Assembly (NCBI GenBank): GCA_041749595.1
Contig: JBGTBA010000061.1
Coordinates: 1-40,207 of the forward strand
Direction: 5' to 3'
DNA from: Aurantibrevibacter sp041749595
GTDB taxonomy: Bacteria; Bacteroidota; Bacteroidia; Flavobacteriales; Flavobacteriaceae
DNA length: 40,207 nt
Shown here: positions 7,404 through 16,402 of the stretch, one piece after another
Layout: the number at the start of each line of letters is the position of its first letter
How positions within the stretch are numbered: position 1 is the first letter of the stretch
Translations under genes and position numbers: made by a program
The notes under the pieces: model-generated
Told to the model about the DNA's origin: nothing
Seen by the model: only the letters and a program-made list of their open reading frames with translations
Databases searched by the model: none

Positions 7404-10400
7404 TTAGGAGGTAGCTGAAATTACTTTCATAACGCCCTGCATAATACGCCAATGCCCCGGAAAAGTACAGATAAACGGATAGTTCCCCGGGCTAGTGGGG
7501 GCAGTGAATTTAAGACTAAAAGAATCGTCCGGGTTTATGAGAGGGGTAAAGAATAGAACCTCTGTCATTTCAGGGATATAGTTCGTTTCGGCGCCTTTGG
7601 GATCCATGGCCAACTTATCAGCAGCCGCGCCCACTTTTTCTTTAGAACCTTGTTGAATAATCAATAAATTGTGCTGCATAAAATCATTGTTCTCAAAAAC
7701 CAATTCTACCTGCTTACCTGCCTCAACCACAAACTCGGAAATATCAAATTTCATTTCATTTTGTATCGTTTTAATGTGAATTACGGTACTTGATGCACCG
7801 CCCTTCTGAGTGGCTGTAGCCAACAGTGCTACTTTATCCCCATAATTTTTGACCAATACTTCGGCAATGGAAGTTCCTTGAAACTGGTTGCCTTCCTTTT
7901 TTGTGTAATCTTCTTCAACTTTATATTTCCAGTCACCGTCCAAAGCCATGGATGTACTACCAATCTTAAGGAACATTTGACCCTTATTTCCATAAAGGCC
8001 GCCCCCACTACCGGTATCTTTTACCCATATAGCGATGGTGTTGGTACCCGACTTTATAATACCGCTTTTAACCATGTATTTCCGAGATTTGTCATAACCG
8101 TCAGTGCTCCCCACTTTTTGACCATTAATGTAGGTCACATCTGCATCGTCTATGGGACCCAAAGAAATCGTTGCCGCTTTCCCTGCCTCGGAAGCCGGTA
8201 TTTCTATCTGCTTTCTAAACCAAACAATACCATCAATATCTAAACCGGCGCTCTCCATATACTGTGGTAATTTCATTGTTTTCCATTGGGAATCGTCCAA
8301 ACGGGGGCTTTCCCAGTCTGTTTTTTCCTCTTTTGGCACGTCTAGCTTGGGTTTAAGGTTTCTTACTTCACCTATAAATCCGGCACTGTGCTTTGCTCCG
8401 GCAGCATATAGTGCTTTGGATAACCATGTATCGATTTCTATTCCTTCCTTTTGGCTCAGTGCATAGAGCTTTTGACCCACTTCAACAGAGGGTTCCCGCT
8501 CTGCAAAATAGAGCAAGGTAGCCAGTTGTACCCCCGGATCTACGTCATTTAAAATATCGGATTTTAAAAACAGATTGTCCGTATCCGAATTTCTGGGCAG
8601 TATTTGTATCGCCGCTTTCCGTACGGCAGCATCTTCATTTTTAAGGGCATTCTTAACTACTTCCAACGCCTGTGCTTCTGACGGAATAACGCCAAGGCCT
8701 TCCAAGGCCCACAGACCATGCAATGCTCCGGCATTAAGACCTAAAGCATCCGGTTTACTTTCCTTTATGGCCGAGTACAAAGCCGGTAAGACCGATTTAT
8801 CACCCTTTTCCACCAATAAGCGCTGGGCTGTCATGCGCCAAAACATATTGTCGTTGGAAAGGGCCGCAACCAATGCCTTGGGCTTGTTTTTGTCCAAAGA
8901 GGTAAGGCCATTTGTCGATTCCTTTTTTGGTTGTACACGCCATATTCTGCCTTTAGACCTGTCCCGCAAGGGATTGATATATGCATTCCCTTCGCCGTTC
9001 TCAGCATCGTAACCTCCTCTTTCGGCTTTTGGAGTAGGGTTGTGCTGTATGATAAAGTTGTACCAATCCAACACCCAAACATTGCCGTCCGGCCCCACTT
9101 TTGCTTCAACCGGGGAAAACCATTCATCGGAACTGGCAATAAGATTTCCCCCATCTTTTTCTATATACCCGGCACCATCTTTTATGATTTTGGCAATATG
9201 CACTACGCCTCCCGTGGGTTCGCAAACAAAGGCCACTTTGTTCCAATAGTCACTCGGAAAACTGCGGGCGGTATAAAAATGATGCCCCGCAGCGGCGGTA
9301 AAACCCCCAAAAACGTCCACCTGACGCACGTTTGGCGTAATGGTTTTCATATCATAATGTCCGTCTATTTTACCGCTGCCTTGAGCAGGAATACCCTCAA
9401 CGTTCGCAAAACTAGCGTTGGGAATGCCCACAAAAACGCTGTGGGTATTATTGGCTGTAGAGGCAAATAGGGCATTATCTTCCGTAATGCCCAAACCCCA
9501 GGTATTGTTGCTGGTGCTGGTTACAAATTCAAAATCGGTAAATTGAGTATTAAAGCGATATACCCCTTGCCGAAATTCATAGGGTTTACCAAAGATTTCA
9601 CCCTTGAAACCGGAATACCCCAGTACCCCGTATATCTTGTTATCGATACCATTCTGAAGGTTAGACGGCCCTGCATGGGTATCAAAAGTACCCCAACCAT
9701 CAATGATAATTTCTTTTATATCGGCCTTATCATCGCCGTCCGTGTCTTTAAGAAACAAGAAATGAGGTGCTTGCGATACAATAATTCCCCCATTGGCAAA
9801 GGCGAAACTCGTGGGTATATTTAAGCCTTGGGCAAAAACCGTAAACTTATCCGCTTTTCCATCGCCGTTGGTGTCCTCGCATATTTTTATACGATCGTCT
9901 CCCTGACCTTTATCGTCCCGAACAGTGTTGGGATAATCCACCGTTTCTATTACCCAAAGCCTTCCCCTTTCGTCCCAATTCATGGCTATCGGATTTATGA
10001 TATCCGGCTCCGATGCAAACAATTGCGCCTCAAAACTGGCCGGCACCTGTATCAGTTTGGCAGATTCTTCCGGAGACAAAGGGAGCTGGTATTTTGGTGC
10101 AGGATCTCTTTTTTCATAGTTCGGAATATTGGCCCGCTCTTCATATTGCAGTAATGGGATGTCCTTTACAAATCCTTCCCAATTTTTCTTGGCATTGGCA
10201 TCTACTGCCCATAAAATCCCTTCTTTAATTAATTTTTGAAAACCCGGTTGGTTCCAAGTACGTTCATCATGGCCATATGCGGTGTAGAATACCTTTCCTT
10301 TGCCGTATTCCTTCACCCAAGTCCAAGGCTCTTTATGATCTCCCTCTACCCGCTCCATCAGCACCGTTATATCTTTGGCAAGATTGTTATGAACATAGGT

Positions 10401-10910
10401 CTCATCCCAGGTAGAAAATTCTTCCAAATTTTGTGTGATAGGATGTGTTTTATCCAAAATTGTGGTCGTAAATGTTCCTGTTTCGTGGCTCATAAATTGC
10501 CCACCTACCATAGCCACATAGTCCGGGGAATTCCGAAAACAGAAGCTGGCACAATGAATTGGAATAAAAGCCTTACCTCCGGATACAAAATCCAGTAACG
10601 CCTTGTCCTGTGAGGGCGTAATGCTATCGTGGTTGGCATAAATGATGAGACCGTCATATAAAGCTAATTTTTCGGTATTGAGGTCGTCCGGACTCTCCGT
10701 ATAGGTAATGTTAATGCCACTTTTGGTGAGTGCCGATGCCAAAATGGGCATGTACGCATTAGAATTATGATGCGCTAACGAGTGTCCTAAGAACAAAATT
10801 TCAAGTCGGCGAGGTTGATCGTCTAATTGTGCCTTGGGTGAGGATTTGCAGCCAATTATTGCGGCGATAACAATAAGGGAATAGCATAATTTAGTAAATA
10901 AAGATTTCAT
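7404..10910 (-). CDS. Multidomain lipoprotein: ThuA, dehydrogenase-like propeller, HEAT, jelly roll, azurin-like
   Basis: 1168 residues with a lipoprotein signal (AIIGC, Cys21). In order: a ThuA-like glutamine-amidotransferase fold (about 33-240, with PIHCASFCF); a propeller of the PVC-type membrane-bound dehydrogenase family (about 280-670, with two Ca-binding-like loops DTNGDGKAD and DTDGDDKAD); HEAT repeats (about 675-830); a jelly-roll carbohydrate-binding-like module (about 860-1005); and a plastocyanin/azurin domain (about 1050-1168). The copper ligands are visible: His1080 in MQHNLLI, Cys1148, His1153 and Met1157 in CTFPGHWRIMQG, with azurin spacing. No CxxCH haem site was seen. It probably oxidises a sugar or glycoside at the periplasmic or outer face and passes electrons to the copper site. 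It heads an operon with an epimerase-like gene and a Gfo/Idh/MocA gene. Confidence 0.82.
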   Translation of the reverse strand: MKSLFTKLCYSLIVIAAIIGCKSSPKAQLDDQPRRLEILFLGHSLAHHNSNAYMPILASALTKSGINITYTESPDDLNTEKLALYDGLIIYANHDSITPSQDKALLDFVSGGKAFIPIHCASFCFRNSPDYVAMVGGQFMSHETGTFTTTILDKTHPITQNLEEFSTWDETYVHNNLAKDITVLMERVEGDHKEPWTWVKEYGKGKVFYTAYGHDERTWNQPGFQKLIKEGILWAVDANAKKNWEGFVKDIPLLQYEERANIPNYEKRDPAPKYQLPLSPEESAKLIQVPASFEAQLFASEPDIINPIAMNWDERGRLWVIETVDYPNTVRDDKGQGDDRIKICEDTNGDGKADKFTVFAQGLNIPTSFAFANGGIIVSQAPHFLFLKDTDGDDKADIKEIIIDGWGTFDTHAGPSNLQNGIDNKIYGVLGYSGFKGEIFGKPYEFRQGVYRFNTQFTDFEFVTSTSNNTWGLGITEDNALFASTANNTHSVFVGIPNASFANVEGIPAQGSGKIDGHYDMKTITPNVRQVDVFGGFTAAAGHHFYTARSFPSDYWNKVAFVCEPTGGVVHIAKIIKDGAGYIEKDGGNLIASSDEWFSPVEAKVGPDGNVWVLDWYNFIIQHNPTPKAERGGYDAENGEGNAYINPLRDRSKGRIWRVQPKKESTNGLTSLDKNKPKALVAALSNDNMFWRMTAQRLLVEKGDKSVLPALYSAIKESKPDALGLNAGALHGLWALEGLGVIPSEAQALEVVKNALKNEDAAVRKAAIQILPRNSDTDNLFLKSDILNDVDPGVQLATLLYFAEREPSVEVGQKLYALSQKEGIEIDTWLSKALYAAGAKHSAGFIGEVRNLKPKLDVPKEEKTDWESPRLDDSQWKTMKLPQYMESAGLDIDGIVWFRKQIEIPASEAGKAATISLGPIDDADVTYINGQKVGSTDGYDKSRKYMVKSGIIKSGTNTIAIWVKDTGSGGGLYGNKGQMFLKIGSTSMALDGDWKYKVEEDYTKKEGNQFQGTSIAEVLVKNYGDKVALLATATQKGGASSTVIHIKTIQNEMKFDISEFVVEAGKQVELVFENNDFMQHNLLIIQQGSKEKVGAAADKLAMDPKGAETNYIPEMTEVLFFTPLINPDDSFSLKFTAPTSPGNYPFICTFPGHWRIMQGVMKVISATS

Positions 10911-11045
10911 TTTTGGGCATATTTAAGTCGTATCAATTTTACTGATAAATATCATAAAAATAGGACTGTATTCTATCGTATATTGACTTTATTATATCAC
11001 ATTATTTTAATTTATAAGATTTTAGCGGTAAATTAGTATCTTATA

Positions 11046-11960
11046 TTGCCTATTAGACAACCGAAATATTCAATTAACCATTTGAAATCTGCCCTTCAAA
11101 AATCGCCCATCCCGGCTAACCATGCCTTAGTAGCCCACTACTTGGAGCAGCCCTTTTTTGATCCCAACTGGCACTTTCATCCCGAATACCAACTGTTTAT
11201 GGTTTTGGAAGGTAGCGGAACCCGGTTTATAGGAGATCATGTTAAACAGTTTAAAAAAGGAGAAATTACCTTCTCAGGACCCAATTTGCCTCATTTGTGG
11301 CGAAGTGATCAAGATAATAAGAGATCGGAAAAGAATTTCAATGCCAAAGGTATCGTAGTCTACTTTGGAGGAAATCTTATCAGTGAAAACCTGATGCAAA
11401 AAGAAGAGATGATTAAACTACGGCAGCTTTTTAAAAAGAGCCTCCGTGGTATGGACATTTTCGGTAAAACAGCAAAAAAGGTAGGTGTTATGCTCCGAAA
11501 CCTCATTCGACAGGAAGGATTTGAGCAAGTGTTGGAGTTACTTAAAATAGTAAACCTTTTGGCCAAATCCAAAGAATACACCCTTCTGGCAAGTCCGGGC
11601 TATACCAATTCTTTAAAAGAAGGCGATACAGATCGGATGAATAAGGTATATGCGTACGTCATGAAAAGCTTTAACCAAAAAATAAGTGTTTCGGAATTGG
11701 CTGCTCTTACCAATATGACCCCGACTTCATTTAGCCGTTATTTTAAAATCCACGCCAATAAAACCTTTTCAGAATTTCTCAGCGAGATTCGTATCGGACA
11801 TGCCTGTAAGTTATTGATTGAAAAAAAAAGAAACAGCTCTCAAGCCTGTTATGAAAGTGGCTTTCATACCTTGTCTAATTTTAACAGACAGTTTAAGGCT
11901 ATTATGAAAAGAACGCCCATTGAATACCAAAAGGAGTATTTTGATAAATTGAGTAGTTAG
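11046..11960 (+). CDS. AraC-family transcriptional regulator
   Basis: 304 residues from a TTG start; an in-frame stop lies 12 bases upstream and no ATG precedes residue 50, so TTG 11046 is the most plausible start. The N-terminal half is a cupin-type sensor fold (WHFHPEYQLFMVLEGSGTRFIGD, then FKKGEITFSGPNLPHLW). The C-terminal 100 residues hold two helix-turn-helix units: ISVSELAALTNMTPTSFSRYFK, and SQACYESGFHTLSNFNRQFK followed by TPIEYQKEY. It diverges from the ThuA-lipoprotein operon with a 135-base AT-rich gap, so it probably controls that operon in response to a sugar. It could also act on the GH3 gene, which converges on it. Confidence 0.9.
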   Translation: MPIRQPKYSINHLKSALQKSPIPANHALVAHYLEQPFFDPNWHFHPEYQLFMVLEGSGTRFIGDHVKQFKKGEITFSGPNLPHLWRSDQDNKRSEKNFNAKGIVVYFGGNLISENLMQKEEMIKLRQLFKKSLRGMDIFGKTAKKVGVMLRNLIRQEGFEQVLELLKIVNLLAKSKEYTLLASPGYTNSLKEGDTDRMNKVYAYVMKSFNQKISVSELAALTNMTPTSFSRYFKIHANKTFSEFLSEIRIGHACKLLIEKKRNSSQACYESGFHTLSNFNRQFKAIMKRTPIEYQKEYFDKLSS

Positions 11961-11972
11961 GTACAACAGGTA

Positions 11973-14258
11973 CTATGGCACAAGGGCAAAATCGCCCTCC
12001 AAGGACGTTGCCGAGCTACCGCCGATAAAAACCTTAAAATCTCCCGGCTCTGCTTCCCATTTATTATTGGCCGTATGAAATTGTAAGGTTTTTTGGTCTA
12101 TGGTAAATGTTACTTTTTTAGATTCCCCGGTTTTTAAATCTACAAGGGCAAAATCCTTTAGCTCCATAACAGGCCGGGTACTACTTCCCACCATATCTCT
12201 TATATACAACTGAGCCACCTCTCTGCCAGTAAATGCCCCCGTATTTTTAATATTAAAAGAAGCTTCTAATTGTTGGCCAATTTGAAAAGACGCAGCACTT
12301 AGGTGCAAGCCCGAATACTCGAATTTAGTATAACTTAATCCATGCCCAAACGGATAGAGCGGCTCGTTACTATCGTCCATGTAGTGCGACCAAAACACGA
12401 TGCCGTTCCCCGGATTGGTGGGCCTTCCTGTAGCTTTATGGTTGTAATAAATAGGTACTTGCCCTACATGTTTGGGAAAGGTCATGGGTAATTTACCACT
12501 AGGATTATAATCACCATAAAGCACTTCGGCAATGGCATTTCCACTTTGGCTACCCAAGTGCCATGTTTCCAAAATGGCCGGGATATGCTCGGCGGCCCAA
12601 GGAATAGTAAGTGGTCTTCCATTCATTAAAATCAGAACAATTTTCGTGTTTACGGCGTAGACGGCTTCCAGTAATTCCTGTTGAAGTCCTGGCAAATTCA
12701 AAGATACCCTGCTGCGCGCTTCCCCGGTTTGAAAGCCATGTTCGCCTAGAACCATAAGTACTACATCTTTACCTTTGGCTACTGCCACCGCTTCTTTAAT
12801 ACCCGCTCTATCAGTGGTGTTGATCTTAGTCTCAGTAATAAAATTGGTTTCTCCTACAGTAAGCGCCACACCTTTGGAATAGGCTATTTTATTATTTGGG
12901 TAGTGTTGCAATCCCTCAAGAACGGATACCGCACTATGATCATCCGCAGCAATGCGCCAACTCCCCAAAGGACTGTTCTTATCATCAGATAAATCGCCTA
13001 TAACGGCAATTTGTAGGCCTTCTTTTTTTAAGGGAAGTAATGATGCTTCATTTTTTAACAATACTATCGATTTTTTGGCCATATCCAAAACAGCAGCATT
13101 ATTTTCGGCACTGCCTACAATTTCTTTTTCACGGGATTCATCACAATAGGCAAAGGGATCATCAAATAAACCCAATTCGTATTTCACCCTTAAAATGCGT
13201 TTCACGGCATCGTTAATATAGGCGATATCTACCTTGCCTTCTTGAACCAGCGCTTCCAGGTGCTCTACATAGATATAAGATTCCATGTCCATATCCGATC
13301 CGGCGTTTATGGCCAATTTACCTGCTTCTTTGGCATCCTTTGCAAAACCGTGTGGAATCATTTCACGGATAGAGCCCCAATCGGAAACTACAAACCCCTG
13401 ATAATCCCATTCTTTTTTAAGTACCTCTCTTTGTAAAAAGGCATTTCCCGTGGTGGGGATACCATTTAGGTCGTTAAAGGAATTCATAACCGTTTTGACA
13501 TCGGCATCGATGGCAGCCATAATTGGTGGAAATATGATATTGTACAAAGTAGAAGTGCCCACATCTACTGTATTGTAATCCCGTCCGGCTTCTGAAAAGC
13601 CATATCCTGCAAAATGCTTGGCGGTAGCTGCTATTGTATGTGTTGCCGCCAAATCATCGCCTTGAAATCCTTTTACCCTGGCATAGGCAATTTGGCTGCC
13701 TAAAAACGGATCTTCACCGGCACCTTCCATAACCCTACCCCATCTGGCGTCTCTTGAAATATCAATCATGGGAGCAAAGGTCCAATTGATGCCACTTGCG
13801 GCAGCTTCTGCTGCGGCCATTTCGGCCGACTTTCGAATAGCAGTCATATCCCAGCTGGCAGCTTCGGCTAACGGAATAGGGCTAATGGTTTTGTACCCAT
13901 GAATAAGATCGAAACCTATGATTAACGGTATTCCCAAACGGGTTTCTTCCACGGCTATTTTTTGAACTTTCCGAACTTCAGCAGCCCCGCGAACGTTGAG
14001 CATAGACCCTACCATACCCGATTTTAAATGCTCGTATTTTTTGGCTGCATCGCCTTCCTTCGGTACTGGTCCCGTAACGTTCCAAAACCCATTGTACTGG
14101 TTCATTTGCCCAATCTTTTCTTGAAGTGTCATTAGCTGTAGAAGGGAATCTACTTTTTGGTTTATAGCTACAATTGCAATGGTTTCGGGTTTTGCGGTAG
14201 TTTGACAAAAACCATAGCCACAAAGAAAACTCACACAAATAAAAAAAAGGTATTTCAT
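11973..14258 (-). CDS. bglX: GH3 beta-glucosidase (BglX-like), exported
   Basis: 761 residues from ATG 14258, where MKYLFFICVSFLCGYGFCQ is a clean signal peptide. An upstream in-frame ATG at 14303 would put 15 residues before it and is less likely. Domain order: GH3 N-terminal TIM barrel with the nucleophile Asp293 in GFVVSDWGS and the substrate loop KHFAGYG; GH3 C-terminal sandwich with GEHGFQTGEARSR; and a fibronectin-III-like domain near the C-terminus (LEASFNIKNTGAFTGREVAQLYIRD begins it). It should release glucose from beta-linked oligosaccharides, matching a laminarin locus. It is transcribed separately, since a strong terminator lies between it and the GH16 gene. The position before Gln implies a signal-peptidase I product in the periplasm. 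Confidence 0.93.
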   Translation of the reverse strand: MKYLFFICVSFLCGYGFCQTTAKPETIAIVAINQKVDSLLQLMTLQEKIGQMNQYNGFWNVTGPVPKEGDAAKKYEHLKSGMVGSMLNVRGAAEVRKVQKIAVEETRLGIPLIIGFDLIHGYKTISPIPLAEAASWDMTAIRKSAEMAAAEAAASGINWTFAPMIDISRDARWGRVMEGAGEDPFLGSQIAYARVKGFQGDDLAATHTIAATAKHFAGYGFSEAGRDYNTVDVGTSTLYNIIFPPIMAAIDADVKTVMNSFNDLNGIPTTGNAFLQREVLKKEWDYQGFVVSDWGSIREMIPHGFAKDAKEAGKLAINAGSDMDMESYIYVEHLEALVQEGKVDIAYINDAVKRILRVKYELGLFDDPFAYCDESREKEIVGSAENNAAVLDMAKKSIVLLKNEASLLPLKKEGLQIAVIGDLSDDKNSPLGSWRIAADDHSAVSVLEGLQHYPNNKIAYSKGVALTVGETNFITETKINTTDRAGIKEAVAVAKGKDVVLMVLGEHGFQTGEARSRVSLNLPGLQQELLEAVYAVNTKIVLILMNGRPLTIPWAAEHIPAILETWHLGSQSGNAIAEVLYGDYNPSGKLPMTFPKHVGQVPIYYNHKATGRPTNPGNGIVFWSHYMDDSNEPLYPFGHGLSYTKFEYSGLHLSAASFQIGQQLEASFNIKNTGAFTGREVAQLYIRDMVGSSTRPVMELKDFALVDLKTGESKKVTFTIDQKTLQFHTANNKWEAEPGDFKVFIGGSSATSLEGDFALVP

Positions 14259-14516
14259 TTTTGGTTGATTAATTAACGTTTTTAAAATATAAGGACGTGC
14301 CACTTTGGCCAGTGCAAAATGTTGGGTTTACTTATGCCATCTTTCAATTTTTAAAGACACTGAGTGTACTTCTATTGTTAACTTACTTTTGAATTTTTTA
14401 CTAACTTAATGATTTTAAGCAGAACCATATTTTTAGAAACCATTTATGAAAGCCCATAATAGGGATTGGGTAAATTCCGACTTTAAAGTGAACGTTATCC
14501 CAAAGCTACTTAGAAC
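14259..14516 (-). other. Leader and promoter region of the GH3 gene
   Basis: With the terminator region, this makes a gap of about 330 bases with no open frame resembling a protein. It must hold the start signals of the GH3 gene, since a terminator precedes it. No convincing TAnnTTTG box was found. Confidence 0.35.
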
Positions 14517-14555
14517 GAAAAAGGGGATGAAGTGGCTAGCATCAACCCCTCTTTT
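14517..14555 (-). terminator. Rho-independent terminator after the GH16 gene
   Basis: Read on the minus strand, AGGGG-T-TGA pairs with TCA-T-CCCCT (14522-14530 with 14542-14550) around an 11-base loop, and a run of five T follows directly. It sits about 33 bases after the GH16 stop, and should end the SusC-SusD-SGBP-GH16 transcript. Confidence 0.75.
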
Positions 14556-14587
14556 CTACTAACCACTACTTCTCTAACTTAACACTT

Positions 14588-16297
14588 TTATTGATAAACC
14601 CTAATGTAATCTACTTCCATGGTAGATGCTACAAAAGCAGGATCTATGGCACCTCCAAAGTTGCCGCCCATTGCCACATTAAGAATAAAAAAGAAATTCT
14701 TATTAAACGGTAAATCGGGGCTATTGCTAACGGTGTGAAACACATCACCATCTACAGAAAAGGATATTGAGGTGGCTGTCCATTCCATACCGTATACGTG
14801 AAAAGCATCGGATGCGTCAGATACAATTACAGAACCTGTTCGCCCGTTGCCCCCAAAATTATTGGGGTCGTGGGTAGTTGCGAAAATTCGGTTTTGCTGA
14901 TTGCCCACATGTTCCATAATATCTATTTCACCTGCGGCCGGCCAAATATTGGTCTCAAAATCGGCACCCAAGGTCCAAATTGCAGGCCAAGTACCTCCTC
15001 CGGTAGGCAGTTTGGCTCTTACTTCGACTTTGCCGTATTGAAACTCAAATTTCTGATGACTTTGAATTCTTGTAGACGTATAATTGCTACCACTAAAACT
15101 TTCGGATTTGGCCGTAATTTTTAGAAACCCATCTTCCACAATTACATTTTCCGCACGGTCTGTATAGTATTGAAGTTCATTATTACCCCAGCCATTTTCT
15201 CCGGTTCCAAGATCAAAATTCCACGTCGTTGGATCGGGAGCCCCTGGGACATCAAATTCTTCAGACCATATCAATTCATCAAATGTGGCCTCTTCCCCAC
15301 CGCCAGTATCTCCCTGCGCTTCTACGGGTGTTGTAGTAAAGATATGATACCAGGCTAAATTTGAATCCAGGCCATCTACGGTACGAACTACCAATCTATT
15401 TTCCGAGATTTCTAAAATTTCATAAGATGATGAGCTTATAAAGTAACCCATAAAGCCTCCATTGGAGAAATTGAGAACTGTTCCTCTGGGTTGAAAAGCC
15501 GGGTCTCCCACCAAACTCCAGTCGGTTTCTGAAGGTGCCAAACTCACATTTCGGGTACCCGAAGTATCAAAGTCGAAACAGGCATCTTGCCCGGCACTTT
15601 GTCCTAGTACGCTTTGCTGGTGGGCACCGTTAAAAAATGTTTGTCCGTTGTTATTGAGTTGATACGTAAACTGACCTTGGGCATTTAATGAAAATGTAAG
15701 CTCATCATTGCATAGACATTGACTTATATCACTACAGATTTGAAAAGGCGAAGCGGCAAAAAATGCCGGAAACCAATGTTGAGTGGGGGCCGGATTTATC
15801 TGCTGATCGAAGGCCAAGGTAGGCCCTACACCGAGGTGGCCATTTTGGGAAACAGCCCAATACCATGTTTTGGAGCCTCCGGAAATTACGGTACCCTCTT
15901 CGTCAACATTTCCGCCAGATAAGAATTCTAACACCTCATTATCCGAAAAGCTGCTCTCTACGGTTACCTGTAATGAAACCGAACTACTTGCGCCACCGGC
16001 TCCAAATGCAATCACCGAATAATCGTAAGTGTTGAGCCCGACTCTTGTAAAACGTTTCGTTGTTTTACCACCAGAAGCCACTTGTGTGGTGCCATCATTG
16101 AACTTAAATGTGTAGGTTATCGCATTATCTGCGGAAGCCGTAAAAACGACTATTCCGGAACCATCGGTACTAATGTCTGCCTCCACATTGAGATTTGATG
16201 GTACGGTTATAAGTCCCAAACTTGGTTCATCTTCCTGACAAGCCGTAAGCAGGCTTAGCAGGAAAAATAGGAATCCATATTTTCTATAATTTTTCAT
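14588..16297 (-). CDS. GH16 laminarinase-like lipoprotein with PKD and unknown domain
   Basis: 569 residues. The lipobox LLTAC (Cys20) and the acidic QEDE after it suggest surface export. Residues about 25-115 resemble a PKD-type immunoglobulin fold; about 120-335 form a domain I cannot name, starting with SGGSKTWYWAVSQNGHLGVG and carrying several Cys (ICSDISQCLCND); about 345-569 are GH16. The catalytic motif GEIDIMEHVG gives nucleophile Glu457, Asp459 and acid/base Glu462, with the beta-bulge form ExDxxE of laminarinases. It should cut beta-1,3-glucan endo-fashion at the cell surface before SusCD import. It is the last gene of the SusC-led transcript. Confidence 0.9.
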   Translation of the reverse strand: MKNYRKYGFLFFLLSLLTACQEDEPSLGLITVPSNLNVEADISTDGSGIVVFTASADNAITYTFKFNDGTTQVASGGKTTKRFTRVGLNTYDYSVIAFGAGGASSSVSLQVTVESSFSDNEVLEFLSGGNVDEEGTVISGGSKTWYWAVSQNGHLGVGPTLAFDQQINPAPTQHWFPAFFAASPFQICSDISQCLCNDELTFSLNAQGQFTYQLNNNGQTFFNGAHQQSVLGQSAGQDACFDFDTSGTRNVSLAPSETDWSLVGDPAFQPRGTVLNFSNGGFMGYFISSSSYEILEISENRLVVRTVDGLDSNLAWYHIFTTTPVEAQGDTGGGEEATFDELIWSEEFDVPGAPDPTTWNFDLGTGENGWGNNELQYYTDRAENVIVEDGFLKITAKSESFSGSNYTSTRIQSHQKFEFQYGKVEVRAKLPTGGGTWPAIWTLGADFETNIWPAAGEIDIMEHVGNQQNRIFATTHDPNNFGGNGRTGSVIVSDASDAFHVYGMEWTATSISFSVDGDVFHTVSNSPDLPFNKNFFFILNVAMGGNFGGAIDPAFVASTMEVDYIRVYQ

Positions 16298-16402
16298 TGA
16301 TTTTCTTTTATCGATTCTAGTTACGTTTCCTTTGTAGGACTGCTGACCATCTTTTTATGTTCATACTTCAGTTTACGAATAGGGGATGTCTTAAACGCGG
16401 CA

